In this document: positions 17,114 through 25,894 of the stretch, piece after piece
How positions within the stretch are numbered: position 1 is the first letter of the stretch
Layout of the letters: each line of letters begins with the position of its first letter
Source of the DNA: an uncultured Acidobacteriia bacterium
GTDB lineage: Bacteria; Acidobacteriota; Terriglobia; Bryobacterales; Bryobacteraceae
NCBI GenBank assembly: GCA_903907865.1
Contig: CAIVPR010000053.1
Coordinates: 1 to 64,000, forward strand
Length of the DNA: 64,000 bases
Direction of reading: 5' to 3'
The notes under the pieces: model-generated
Seen by the model: the letters and a program-made list of their open reading frames with translations, nothing else
Database searches by the model: none
Told to the model about the DNA's origin: nothing
Position numbers and translations under genes: made by a program

Positions 17114-20100
17114 ATGAAAAACTGGAAGGCAGCCGCGCTCGCGGCCTTCGCCATGGTCATCGCCGGCGTCCCGCTGCATGCCCAATCCATTTACGGAACG
17201 CTGACCGGAATCGTATCCGATCCGTCCCAAGCCGTTGTCGCCAACGCAAAACTGACATTGCGCGACCAGCAGTCCAGCTCGCGCCGCGAGTCCAAAACCA
17301 ATAATGACGGCTACTTCACGTTCGTTTCCCTGCCTCCGGGCGTCTACGAACTGACTGTTACGAACCCGGGCTTCGAGGAATTCCGCGAAACCGGCATCAA
17401 GGTGCTCGGCGGCGACAAGGTCAACGTCAACATCACGCTGAAAGTCGGCGCCACGACTGACTCCGTCGTCGTCTCGGGCGACGTGGACCAAGTGGTTCCG
17501 GTCGATTCCGGCGAAAAGTCCGAACGCCTCACCACCAAGGAACTGGAGAGTTTCATCCAGCTCGGTGCCAACGCTGCCGAATTCATCAAGATCATGCCGG
17601 GCTTCGGCATCTCCAACGGCACGTCGAACTACGCCAACTACAACGGCCAGACGGTCGGCATCAACGGCAACGGCGGCGGCGGCAACCAGAGTCCGCTCAA
17701 CAACGCCTATTCCTACAACGGCCTGCCCTCGAATTCACTCGACGTGACTGCCGACGGCGCGCACGTCTCCGACCCAGGCTGCAACTGCGCCACCCCGGTC
17801 AACCCGAACTCGAACATGATCTCCGAGTTCAAGATCCAGATGTCCAACTTCAGCGCCGAAAGCCAGAAGGGCCCCGGCGTGATCAGCTCGGTCGCCAAGG
17901 GCGGCGGCAGCGCGTTCCACGGCTCGGCGTTCGCCACCTTCCGCAACGCCGCATTGAACGCCAACGACTGGCTCTCGAACTACTCCAAGGTCGCCAAGCC
18001 GGAAAACAAGTACTACTATCCCGGCATGAACCTCAGCGGCCCGGTGCTGATTCCGAAAACGAACTTCAACAAGAACCGCGACAAGTTGTTCTTCTTCACC
18101 GGCTTCCAGTACTTCTACCAAGTGCTCGACACGGGCCTGCTGCGCGCCACGGTGCCGACCGCGGGCATGATCGGCGGCAACTTCTCGCCCGCCGAATTGT
18201 CCAAGCAGGGCAACTTCACCTCCTCCAATGCCCCGCCGTCGCCCATCAATGCCAAGAACCTGGCCCTGTATCCGGGCGGCATCCTGCCGACCTCGATCCT
18301 CGATCCAAACATGCAGGCCCTGATGAAGAACTACCCCGCCCCCAACGCCGACCCCAATTCCAACGGCGGCTACAACTGGGTGGACGACCTCCACTTCAAC
18401 CAAAACAGCTTCCAATCGATGTCACGCGTCGACTACAGCATCAGCGACAGCACCAAGCTCTACGTCCGCTACAACGGGCAGCGCGAAGTGCAGTTGTTCC
18501 CGATCGGCCTCTGGTCGGCGGCGCAAAACCAGCCAGCATATCCTTCGGCTGTCCAGGGCAAGAACCGGTCGGATTCCGTTACCGCCTCGCTGACGCACGT
18601 CTTCAACACTTCGATGACGAACGAATTCGTGTTCGGCTACACGTTCATCGGCTTCCCGAACGTGTTTGAGAACCCGGACAAGGTGGACCGCACGAAGATC
18701 GGCTACAACTACAAGGGCCTGTTCAAGAACGGCGTCGTGCAGATTCCGAACATTGGCGGCTCCGGCGAAACGGCCAGCATCTCCAACCAGGGCGGCTTCG
18801 AAGTCGGCGGTCCCGGACAGGGCCTGTACGCCAACAAGTACATGCCCAGCTTCAGCGACACCGTGTCCAAGGTATGGGGCACGCACACCCTGAAGGCCGG
18901 TATCTTCTGGGAGCACATCCGCAACGCCCAACCGGCGAACAACGCCACCCAGGGTGCCTACAACTTCAACAACGGCAGCGCCAATTCGCTGGGCAACCCC
19001 TATGCGGACATGGCGACCGGAACAATCAACACCTACGCGGAAACGTCGTTCAACCGTATCAACGACATTTCGTACAACACCTTCGAAGGCTTCATCCAGG
19101 ATAGCTGGAAGGTCAACAAGAAGCTGACGCTGGAACTGGGCATCCGTATCACCCACTTCAGCCCGTGGGCCGACAACCTCGGGTTCGGCTTCTCGGTTTT
19201 CAATTACTCGAAGTACAACTCGAACTGCAAGCCGACCGACTACTGCGGATTCCTCTGGAACAAGCGCGATCCGTCCGTGCCGCTTGGCGGCTTCCCGACC
19301 AACACGGCGTTCTACCAACCCCGCTTCGGCGTGGCGTACGCCTTGGACAACAACACCGTGCTCCGCGGCGGCTGGGGACGTTACTACTACCACTCGGGCC
19401 AGTTCACCACGGGCCTGAACGTTTCGGCTGGTATGCAGACAGTCACACTGTCCTCCAACCAAGGCGGACCGAACAATAACCAACCGTTGTACGCCCGGAT
19501 GCTGGACACCCAGTCGTTTGCCACACAGGCGCTCTCGACCGGTGCGGTGGACACCAAGGACGACAAGGACCCCTACACCGACAGCTACAGCTTCACCGTT
19601 TCGCGCCGCGTACCCTTTTCGGGATTGGTGGAAGCGTCGTATGTCGGCAACCAGAGCCACCAGTTGCTGAACCAATCCGGTTACGGCAGCGATATCAACC
19701 TCGTGCCGGTCGGGGCGATGCTGTCGTCGAAGAACAACGGCGTGGACCCCAATACGCTGACGGCGAACAACTTCCGTCCGCTAGCCGGGTTTGCCAGCCT
19801 GCCGCTCTCGACGAACAACCTGTTCGCCAACTACAACTCGTTCCAGACCAAGTACACGCGGACCAAGGGCAACAAGGTGTTCCTCGTCAACTACACCTGG
19901 GGCAAGGCGCTCGGCATCGTCGGTTCCACGCTGGACTCGTTCAACATCAAGAACGACTATGCGGAGCAATCGACCAACCGCAAACACATCTTCAATGCGG
20001 CGTACTCCTACACCTTCGGGAAGTACTCGCGGAACAAGATCGTGGGCGGCGCGATCAACAGCTGGCAGATCTCGGGCGTGACGCAGCTCCAGAGCGGCGT

Positions 20101-20584
20101 CAACCTGACCGGCCAGCGCGGCCAGAACTTCGCGATGAACCTGAATGGCGGCAAGATTCCGGGCACCACGTTCAACATCAGTTCGACTTCCCTGCTGGGG
20201 ACTCCGAACATCCAGTTGAATCCGATCCTGACCTGCGATCCGAGGGCGAATCTTGCACCGCACCAGTACATCAACCCGAGCTGCTTCTCGTTCCCGAACC
20301 AAGTGGGACAGAACGGCCCGAACACGCTGCCCGCGATCTACGGACCGGCGTACTTCAACTCCGACTTGGCGCTGTTCAAGAACTTCAGCATCACGGAGAA
20401 GCAGAAGCTGCAGTTCCGGATGAACGCGTACAACTTCCTGAACCATCCGCTGTGGTCGTTCAACGGGTCGAACCTGACCCTTGGCTACTCGGCGGCAGGT
20501 GTGTTGAACACTCCGCTGTTCGGAACGGTGACCACCAAGCAGGGGCACCGGATCGTGCAGTTTGGCGTGACGTACAACTTCTAG
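17114..20584 (+). CDS. TonB-dependent receptor with N-terminal carboxypeptidase-regulatory domain
   Basis: 1,156 residues. Signal peptide MKNWKAAALAAFAMVIAG...HAQ, then a CarboxypepD_reg-like beta-sandwich (YGTLTGIVSDPSQAVVANA ... DGYFTFVSLPPGVYELTV), a plug region (GVISSVAKGGGSAFHGSAF) and a long beta-barrel ending in FGVTYNF with a terminal aromatic residue. This is the giant OmpA/TonB receptor class expanded in Acidobacteria and linked to uptake of plant-polymer oligosaccharides or siderophores; the ligand is unknown. It is a single-gene unit with a strong promoter at 16987 and a perfect terminator at 20611, suggesting independent, possibly high expression. No SusD partner. Confidence 0.92.
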   Translation: MKNWKAAALAAFAMVIAGVPLHAQSIYGTLTGIVSDPSQAVVANAKLTLRDQQSSSRRESKTNNDGYFTFVSLPPGVYELTVTNPGFEEFRETGIKVLGGDKVNVNITLKVGATTDSVVVSGDVDQVVPVDSGEKSERLTTKELESFIQLGANAAEFIKIMPGFGISNGTSNYANYNGQTVGINGNGGGGNQSPLNNAYSYNGLPSNSLDVTADGAHVSDPGCNCATPVNPNSNMISEFKIQMSNFSAESQKGPGVISSVAKGGGSAFHGSAFATFRNAALNANDWLSNYSKVAKPENKYYYPGMNLSGPVLIPKTNFNKNRDKLFFFTGFQYFYQVLDTGLLRATVPTAGMIGGNFSPAELSKQGNFTSSNAPPSPINAKNLALYPGGILPTSILDPNMQALMKNYPAPNADPNSNGGYNWVDDLHFNQNSFQSMSRVDYSISDSTKLYVRYNGQREVQLFPIGLWSAAQNQPAYPSAVQGKNRSDSVTASLTHVFNTSMTNEFVFGYTFIGFPNVFENPDKVDRTKIGYNYKGLFKNGVVQIPNIGGSGETASISNQGGFEVGGPGQGLYANKYMPSFSDTVSKVWGTHTLKAGIFWEHIRNAQPANNATQGAYNFNNGSANSLGNPYADMATGTINTYAETSFNRINDISYNTFEGFIQDSWKVNKKLTLELGIRITHFSPWADNLGFGFSVFNYSKYNSNCKPTDYCGFLWNKRDPSVPLGGFPTNTAFYQPRFGVAYALDNNTVLRGGWGRYYYHSGQFTTGLNVSAGMQTVTLSSNQGGPNNNQPLYARMLDTQSFATQALSTGAVDTKDDKDPYTDSYSFTVSRRVPFSGLVEASYVGNQSHQLLNQSGYGSDINLVPVGAMLSSKNNGVDPNTLTANNFRPLAGFASLPLSTNNLFANYNSFQTKYTRTKGNKVFLVNYTWGKALGIVGSTLDSFNIKNDYAEQSTNRKHIFNAAYSYTFGKYSRNKIVGGAINSWQISGVTQLQSGVNLTGQRGQNFAMNLNGGKIPGTTFNISSTSLLGTPNIQLNPILTCDPRANLAPHQYINPSCFSFPNQVGQNGPNTLPAIYGPAYFNSDLALFKNFSITEKQKLQFRMNAYNFLNHPLWSFNGSNLTLGYSAAGVLNTPLFGTVTTKQGHRIVQFGVTYNF

Positions 20585-20610
20585 GGTTGTATAGATTTGA
20601 GCGGGAGGGA

Positions 20611-20639
20611 GGCGGGGCTGGCGACAGCCCCGCCTTTTT
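20611..20639 (+). terminator. Intrinsic terminator of the TonB receptor gene
   Basis: GGCGGGGCTG (20611-20620), loop GCGA, CAGCCCCGCC (20625-20634), then TTTTT. Perfect 10-base-pair stem, 27 bases after the stop. Confidence 0.93.
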
Positions 20640-20659
20640 ATTTGGGTGCCGGAGAACAC

Positions 20660-20899
20660 TCACCGACTTCTCGCAGTCGCCATCCATTCGTCGAGCTTAC
20701 GATGCGTGTCCACCCAGAATTGAGGGGTGACATCAATCGACTCACCTGAGTTCAGGCCTTCCAGCGCCAGCTCCTCGATCTCGTGCTTCCACGTTTGATC
20801 CGCCCCGAGCAGGTACTCGATGTATGCCGAAGGTGTGAGCCCCTCGGCCTCGGCGCCCCGCAGCAGGCGTTCCTCGATCTGCGGATCCAATGCGAGCAT
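20660..20899 (-). CDS. Orphan antitoxin-like small protein
   Basis: 79 residues (MLALDPQIEERLLRGAEAEG ... LDEWMATARSR); GGGAGA lies nine bases before the ATG. PQIEERLLRGAEAEGLTPSAYIEYLL resembles the ribbon-helix-helix start of CopG/ParD-type antitoxins. No toxin gene follows; downstream is the receptor terminator. It is divergent from the DUF433/DUF5615 pair by 74 bases. Could be a solitary antitoxin or regulator. Confidence 0.6.
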   Translation of the reverse strand: MLALDPQIEERLLRGAEAEGLTPSAYIEYLLGADQTWKHEIEELALEGLNSGESIDVTPQFWVDTHRKLDEWMATARSR

Positions 20900-20973
20900 G
20901 GATGCAAGTCTCCCAGACGCCAGTTTACCGCGTGGGGGGGCTCCGAAAGCAGTAAACTGGAATCGAGGAACAC

Positions 20974-21192
20974 ATGACCGCTTTCGACGATCCCATCATC
21001 CGCGACCCCGAAATCATGAGCGGTACGCCCGTCTTCCGGGGCACGCGCGTTCCATTCCAGGCTCTGATCGACTACTGGAAGGGGGGCCAGACGCTGGATG
21101 AATTCATCGACGATTTTCCGACCGTCACCCGCCAAGCGGCCATCGCAGCGATGGAAAAGGCGAAGGGAATCCTCGTCGCGCAATTGGGATGA
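20974..21192 (+). CDS. DUF433 (VapB45-like) antitoxin
   Basis: 72 residues with the complete DUF433 pattern: IIRDPEIMSGTPVFRGTRVP, LIDYWKGGQTLDEFIDDFP and the C-terminal AAIAAMEKAKGILV. The fold is a winged-helix DNA-binding module. Its stop overlaps the start of the PIN-like toxin gene by four bases (ATGA), the usual arrangement in which DUF433 neutralises a DUF5615 partner and autoregulates. Confidence 0.88.
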   Translation: MTAFDDPIIRDPEIMSGTPVFRGTRVPFQALIDYWKGGQTLDEFIDDFPTVTRQAAIAAMEKAKGILVAQLG

Positions 21193-21548
21193 GAATCCTG
21201 CTTGACGAATGCATACCCCGGAGGCTGAAGGCGAGCTTCCGGGATCATGTTTGCCTGACAGTCCCGGAAGCTGGCTTCGGCGGAAAGAAGAACGGGGTCT
21301 TGCTCGGCTTGGCCGAGACTGCCGGATTTGATGTCTTCGTTACGATGGACCGGGGGTTGGAGTTTCAACAGCATCTGTCCGGTCGGAAATTCGCTGTCAT
21401 TGTCTTGTTCGCCGCATCGAACCGGTTGGCCGACCTGCTGCCACTTGTACCTGAAATTCGATTGTTACTGGAGACGATGCAGGCGGGCACGGTCCTACAC
21501 GTTGGGGGCCGCGGAATGGCGAACGATCCGGTAAACGGCAAGGAATAA
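21189..21548 (+). CDS. DUF5615 PIN-like toxin
   Basis: 119 residues beginning MRILLDECIPRRLKASF, with acidic residues of a Mut7-C/PIN-like nuclease site: Asp6/Glu7 and FVTMDRGLEFQQ. The remaining pattern, ALVLFAASNRLADLLPLVPEI-like, is typical of the DUF5615 family. Translationally coupled to the DUF433 antitoxin. Expected to be a ribonuclease restrained by the upstream protein; activity is inference from the family. Confidence 0.85.
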   Translation: MRILLDECIPRRLKASFRDHVCLTVPEAGFGGKKNGVLLGLAETAGFDVFVTMDRGLEFQQHLSGRKFAVIVLFAASNRLADLLPLVPEIRLLLETMQAGTVLHVGGRGMANDPVNGKE

Positions 21549-21576
21549 TCAAATGATCGAATAACCGAATATCCCA

Positions 21577-22770
21577 TCATTCTCCGGCAGGACGCACGCA
21601 AAGCACCCTATTGCCGTCGTCGTCGCGGTTCTGGTAGGACTCGCCCGAGACGAAGTTGAGGCCCAGGCCAGCCTCCGAACTCCAAACCCGCCACCCATTC
21701 AGTTGCACGCCTTTGGCGTGAAAGCCCGGCAGGTTGCGATCGTACAGACCCTTCAGTTCGGCGATTGTTGGCAACCGCCAATCGGTGAAGCCACCCAGCC
21801 GTAAGTCCTCGGAATATTTCTTCGCCTCCTCCCAACTGAACCACTCTCCGTTGTCCTTGGCGGTCCACATCAGCTTGGTGTCCGGGTCGACCCAAGTTCC
21901 CGGCGGGGCCACCTTTGGGACTTCCTTCCTCCCCAACTCAGTTGCGAACTCGCTGCAATTCCGGTAGCGGTCCTTCGGCACCTTCCGCAACGCCCGCCCC
22001 AAGACTGCGTCCACGCGTTCCGGCACTGCTGGATTCACTTTGCTCGGGGCAACCGGTTCCTCGTTGAGAATCCGCCCATAAACCTCCAGTGACGCTTCGC
22101 CGAACGGCTTCCGCCCGGTCAGCATCTCGTACGCAACCACCGCCAGCGAAAACTGGTCACTCGCCTGGTTGGCACCCTGGTTCTTGATCTGCTCGGGCGA
22201 CATGTACGCCGGCGTCGCCAGCATCATGCCAGTCTTGGTCAAATTCTGGTTGCCGACGCGCGCAATGCCGAAATCGATCAGTTTCACGCGTCCGTCCGGC
22301 TGAATCAGAATGTTGCCGGGCTTGATGTCGCGGTGGATGATGCCCTTGGAATGAACGTAGTCCAGAGCGAAGGCGACTTGGTTGAGGATCGGTAGCGAGG
22401 CGGCCAATGTCATCGCCCCGCCCTTCAGCCGCTGCGCAAGCGACTCCCCCGCCACCAGTTCCATCGCGTACCACGGCGGATTCCGCGCATCACCGAACTC
22501 CCCTTCGTGATAAAAGAACAGGACCGGGATGTTCTCGTGCGGAAACAACTCCCCCAGCGTCTGGACCTCGGTCTCGAAACGCCATTTCGCCTCGTTGAGC
22601 TCCTCTTCCGTCGCTGGAGACGGCACCTTCGGAACCTTGACAGCGGCCCAGCGTCTGACGTTCGGGTCGAAGCCCCGGTAGACCATCGCCATATCCGACC
22701 CGGCGATCAGCGATTGAATCTGGTACGAGCCGATTTTTTGAGGCAGCTGCGATGCGGAACCATTAGCCAT
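21577..22770 (-). CDS. Ser/Thr protein kinase with C-terminal DUF1566-like domain
   Basis: 397 residues from the ATG at 22770; an in-frame start at 22824 is possible. Kinase domain residues ~14-280: the nucleotide loop is atypical (LIAGSDMAMVY instead of GxGxxGxV), but the Lys of AAVKVPK (Lys45), HRDIKPGNIL, LIDFGIARVG and the activation segment APE-equivalent ATPAYMSPEQI are intact, so it should be active. The C-terminal ~110 residues (TWVDPDTKLMWTAKDNG, WRLPTIAELKGLYD, WRVWSSEAG, NRVLCVRPAGE) form a DUF1566/Fib_succ-like domain that may bind ligand. No transmembrane segment is evident between them, so the domain is probably cytoplasmic. Confidence 0.87.
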   Translation of the reverse strand: MANGSASQLPQKIGSYQIQSLIAGSDMAMVYRGFDPNVRRWAAVKVPKVPSPATEEELNEAKWRFETEVQTLGELFPHENIPVLFFYHEGEFGDARNPPWYAMELVAGESLAQRLKGGAMTLAASLPILNQVAFALDYVHSKGIIHRDIKPGNILIQPDGRVKLIDFGIARVGNQNLTKTGMMLATPAYMSPEQIKNQGANQASDQFSLAVVAYEMLTGRKPFGEASLEVYGRILNEEPVAPSKVNPAVPERVDAVLGRALRKVPKDRYRNCSEFATELGRKEVPKVAPPGTWVDPDTKLMWTAKDNGEWFSWEEAKKYSEDLRLGGFTDWRLPTIAELKGLYDRNLPGFHAKGVQLNGWRVWSSEAGLGLNFVSGESYQNRDDDGNRVLCVRPAGE

Positions 22771-22847
22771 AGAAACGTTGGGGATCTTTCCGATTATTCC
22801 ACGCGGCATCCTTCCCCCAGCCATCCGCCCGTAGTAACTTTAAGTTC

Positions 22848-24200
22848 GTGACGGTACGAATCCCCCTTCTCCTCCTTATTGCCGCAGGCCTGGCCTCCGG
22901 TGCTTCCGAATACCGGGCCGGTGTGGCCACGGTGGACATCACCCCGCTGGTCCCCATCCGCCTCTCCGGCTACGCCAGCCGCACCAAACCCTCGGAAGGC
23001 AAGATCACGGACCTCCACGCCAAGGCCCTCGTCATTGAACGCGGCAAATCGCAGAAGGTCGTCATCGTGACCACGGACCTCATCGGCCTCCCCCGCAGCA
23101 TCACGGACGTCGTCGCGACCCGCGTCGCCAAAACCAACGGCCTCGAACGCGCCCAGATCCTGTTCAATTCCTCGCACACCCACACCGGGCCCTACGTCCG
23201 GGGCACGCTCCCGCTCATGTTTCCCATGACGGAGGCAGAAAAGACCGTCATCGCGCAGTACGCCGACCGTCTAACCGACCAGCTCGTCGAAGTGATCGGA
23301 CGCGCCATGCAGGACCTTGGCCCGGTCGAAATCTCGGTCGCGCACGGCGAGACGAAGTTCGCCATCAACCGACGGCAGGGCCCGTCCGGCGCTGTGAAGA
23401 TCGGGCTGAATCCCAACGGACCGTCGGATTTCGACGTACCCGTGCTGCGCGTTGAAGGCATCGGCCCGAATAAAACGCGGAAGCTCAAGGCGATCCTCTT
23501 CGGCTACGCCTGCCACAACACCACCCATCCCGGCGACGACAACCTCATCAGCGGCGACTACGCCGGTTTCGCGCAGATGGCCATCGAATCAGCGAATCCG
23601 GGGGCTACGGCGCTGTTCGTCATCCTCTGCGGCGCCGACCAGAATCCCAATCCGAGGGGCAACGTCGACTGGGCCCGCAAGCACGGCGAAGAACTGGCCA
23701 CCGAGGTCGGGCGCGTCCTCGCCGGCAAGCAGGACAAGGTAACCGGGCCCATCAAGAGCGCCTTCCAAGTGGTGGATTTGGACTTCCAGTCGACCGACCG
23801 GGCCACCTTCGAGGCGCGACTCAACGACAAACTGGCGGCGCGCGTGACCCACGCCAAGGCCATGATCGAGCGCATCGACCGGGGCGACCCGATCCGCCAC
23901 TACCCCTATCCCGTACAGGCCATTTCGTTCGGCAAGAGCTTCACCGTGGTGGCGATGGGAGGCGAGACGCTGGTGGATTACGACCTGCGCATCAAGAAGG
24001 AGTTCGCCGGAATGAACCTGATGGTGGCCGGGTATTCGAACGACGTGATGGCGTACATCCCGTCATTGCGCGTGTCCAAAGAGGGCGGCTACGAGGTGAT
24101 GGATTCGATGTACTACTACGGGATGCCGGCCCCGTGGGCTGACAGCACCGAGGAACGGATCATGGCGACCGTCCACAAAGTGATGGCCCGGGTGAAGTAG
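22848..24200 (+). CDS. Neutral/alkaline non-lysosomal ceramidase-like secreted enzyme
   Basis: 450 residues; GTG start at 22848, signal peptide MTVRIPLLLLIAAGLASGAS. The N-terminal pattern YRAGVATVDITPLVPIRLSGYASR and the zinc-site-like NSSHTHTGP and GYACHNTTHPGDDNLISGDYAG match the neutral ceramidase N-terminal domain, which hydrolyses N-acyl sphingosines. Shorter than classical ceramidases (~650 aa) because the C-terminal immunoglobulin-like domain is missing. Many bacterial members of this shorter group have unknown substrates, so amidase or lipid hydrolase is the safe description. Divergent from the kinase by 77 bases. Confidence 0.82.
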   Translation: MTVRIPLLLLIAAGLASGASEYRAGVATVDITPLVPIRLSGYASRTKPSEGKITDLHAKALVIERGKSQKVVIVTTDLIGLPRSITDVVATRVAKTNGLERAQILFNSSHTHTGPYVRGTLPLMFPMTEAEKTVIAQYADRLTDQLVEVIGRAMQDLGPVEISVAHGETKFAINRRQGPSGAVKIGLNPNGPSDFDVPVLRVEGIGPNKTRKLKAILFGYACHNTTHPGDDNLISGDYAGFAQMAIESANPGATALFVILCGADQNPNPRGNVDWARKHGEELATEVGRVLAGKQDKVTGPIKSAFQVVDLDFQSTDRATFEARLNDKLAARVTHAKAMIERIDRGDPIRHYPYPVQAISFGKSFTVVAMGGETLVDYDLRIKKEFAGMNLMVAGYSNDVMAYIPSLRVSKEGGYEVMDSMYYYGMPAPWADSTEERIMATVHKVMARVK

Positions 24201-24279
24201 CGCATCCAGACGAAGATCGGTTGTCTATGGTAAACTCGCGGTGTTACTGGAAAACAGGAAAGATGGAGGTCGGTAGATA

Positions 24280-24657
24280 GTGATCATCGTGTGCGCATTC
24301 ATCGGGTTCATCGTTGGATTTATTCCGATGGCTTCATTCCTGCTGATTCCGTTGGAGGGGTACTTGCTGTACTCGATCATGGACAAGTACCACGCCTTCG
24401 ATCTGTGGGTCTTCCTGGGCTCTTTTACCGTCCTTGCGGGATTGAGTTTCCTCCTGAAAGGGCTGGCGAGCTTCCTCCACGCGCTTCCTGGGATTGGCCA
24501 GTTCGCGAACTCGATCGTCGCCTGCGGTTGGATTCTGGTCTTCGGATTCCTGGCCGACAAGCACTACGCCGAGCTTGCGAAGCCGGAGCCCCGGTCCTAC
24601 CTGAGCGCCCCGGCTCCGGGACCGAATCCGCGGGATATGCGCAGACTGTTGGCTTAA
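24280..24657 (+). CDS. Small integral membrane protein, unknown
   Basis: 125 residues, GTG start at 24280 preceded by GGAGGT. At least three hydrophobic helices (IIVCAFIGFIVGFIPMASFLL, LWVFLGSFTVLAGLSFLL, FANSIVACGWILVFGFLA) and a short Pro-rich C-terminal tail (APAPGPNPRD). I do not recognise a family. Nine bases separate it from the MFS gene, so cotranscription is likely. Confidence 0.7.
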   Translation: MIIVCAFIGFIVGFIPMASFLLIPLEGYLLYSIMDKYHAFDLWVFLGSFTVLAGLSFLLKGLASFLHALPGIGQFANSIVACGWILVFGFLADKHYAELAKPEPRSYLSAPAPGPNPRDMRRLLA

Positions 24658-24666
24658 CCTAGCGCG

Positions 24667-25884
24667 ATGCACCGGCGGAATCGGGAGTTCCTGCGCCTGT
24701 GGGTCGGCCAAGCCGTTTCCCAAGTGGGGAACAGCATCAGCGGGGTCGCGCTGCAGTTCGTGGCCGTATCGACGCTCAACGCCACTCCGGCGGAAATGGG
24801 CCTCCTCGCGGCCGCCAACGGGCTGAGCGTGCTGCTGTTCGGCCTGTTTGCCGGAGCGTTCGCGGACCGGGTCCGACGGCGGCCCATCCTGATCGGCGTG
24901 GATCTCGGAAGGGCGCTGGTGTTGGCCACCATCCCGCTCGGCGCGATGTACGGACGGCTGACGATGGGCCACCTGTACGCCGTCGCCGCCGTGATCGGCG
25001 CGCTGACGGTCCTATTCGACTCGGCCTACCCGGCCTACATCCCGAGCATCGTGGACGAGCCGGACCTGCTGGAGGCCAACGCGAAGCTGGCACTGAGCCA
25101 GTCGGTTTCGGAGGTGGCCGGCCCTGGGGTGGCTGGCGTGCTGGTGCGGGTGGCCGGGGCGCCGGTCGCGGTGCTGCTGGATGCGGTTTCATTCGTGTGG
25201 TCGGCGATGTGGCTGGGGGCGATTCGGAAGCGCGAGCCGGAACCCGCCGCGAGGGATGCCGATTCGCACGTTTTCGAGGAGATCCGCGAGGGGCTGCAGA
25301 CAGCTTGGCACCACCCGATCTTGCGGGCATTGGCGCTCAAAAACGCGACGGGGGCGTTCTTCCTCGGCTTCATCGGAGGTCTGTATTTCCTCTTCGCGGT
25401 GCGGGAGTTGAAGCTGGACCCGGGCGTGATCGGGGCCATCATCTCGTTCGGCGGCGTGTTCAGCGTCGCGGGGTCGGCGGGCGCACAGCGGCTGGCGGGG
25501 AAGTTCGGGCTTGGACGGTCAATGATTGTGGCCGCGTTGGGGAGCGGGATCGGCTGCCTTCTGATTGGTCTGGCGCGCGGACCAGTGGTGGTCTGCGCGG
25601 GATTCCTGTGCGCATCGCAGATGTTCGATATCGCCTGGCCCGTCTACGGCATCGGGCAAACGACTTTGATCCAATCGGTTACGCCGCCAGAGTTCATGGG
25701 ACGCGTGAACTCGGCGATCAACCTCTTGTTCCGTGGCATCGTGCCTCTCGGCTCGGTAGTGGCGGGATACTTGGCGGAAATCACCGGATTGCGGGGGGCG
25801 ATGTTGGCGGGCGGCGCGGGGTATCTGCTGTCCGCATTCTGGCTCGTGCGGTGCAAGGAACTGCGCGATTGGGGTCGCGTATGA
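24667..25884 (+). CDS. MFS exporter, EntS-like
   Basis: 405 residues, twelve predicted membrane spans. It opens FLRLWVGQAVSQVGNSIS and contains LLFGLFAGAFADRVRRRPIL (the MFS loop 2-3 motif) and DLLEANAKLALSQSVSEVAGPGVAG, both typical of the EntS/MFS_3 efflux group that exports siderophores, macrolides or other amphiphiles. Substrate unknown. The short gap to the preceding small membrane protein and to the gamma-glutamyltransferase (10 bases) suggests one transcript. Confidence 0.87.
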   Translation: MHRRNREFLRLWVGQAVSQVGNSISGVALQFVAVSTLNATPAEMGLLAAANGLSVLLFGLFAGAFADRVRRRPILIGVDLGRALVLATIPLGAMYGRLTMGHLYAVAAVIGALTVLFDSAYPAYIPSIVDEPDLLEANAKLALSQSVSEVAGPGVAGVLVRVAGAPVAVLLDAVSFVWSAMWLGAIRKREPEPAARDADSHVFEEIREGLQTAWHHPILRALALKNATGAFFLGFIGGLYFLFAVRELKLDPGVIGAIISFGGVFSVAGSAGAQRLAGKFGLGRSMIVAALGSGIGCLLIGLARGPVVVCAGFLCASQMFDIAWPVYGIGQTTLIQSVTPPEFMGRVNSAINLLFRGIVPLGSVVAGYLAEITGLRGAMLAGGAGYLLSAFWLVRCKELRDWGRV

Positions 25885-25894
25885 CAATCATGTT

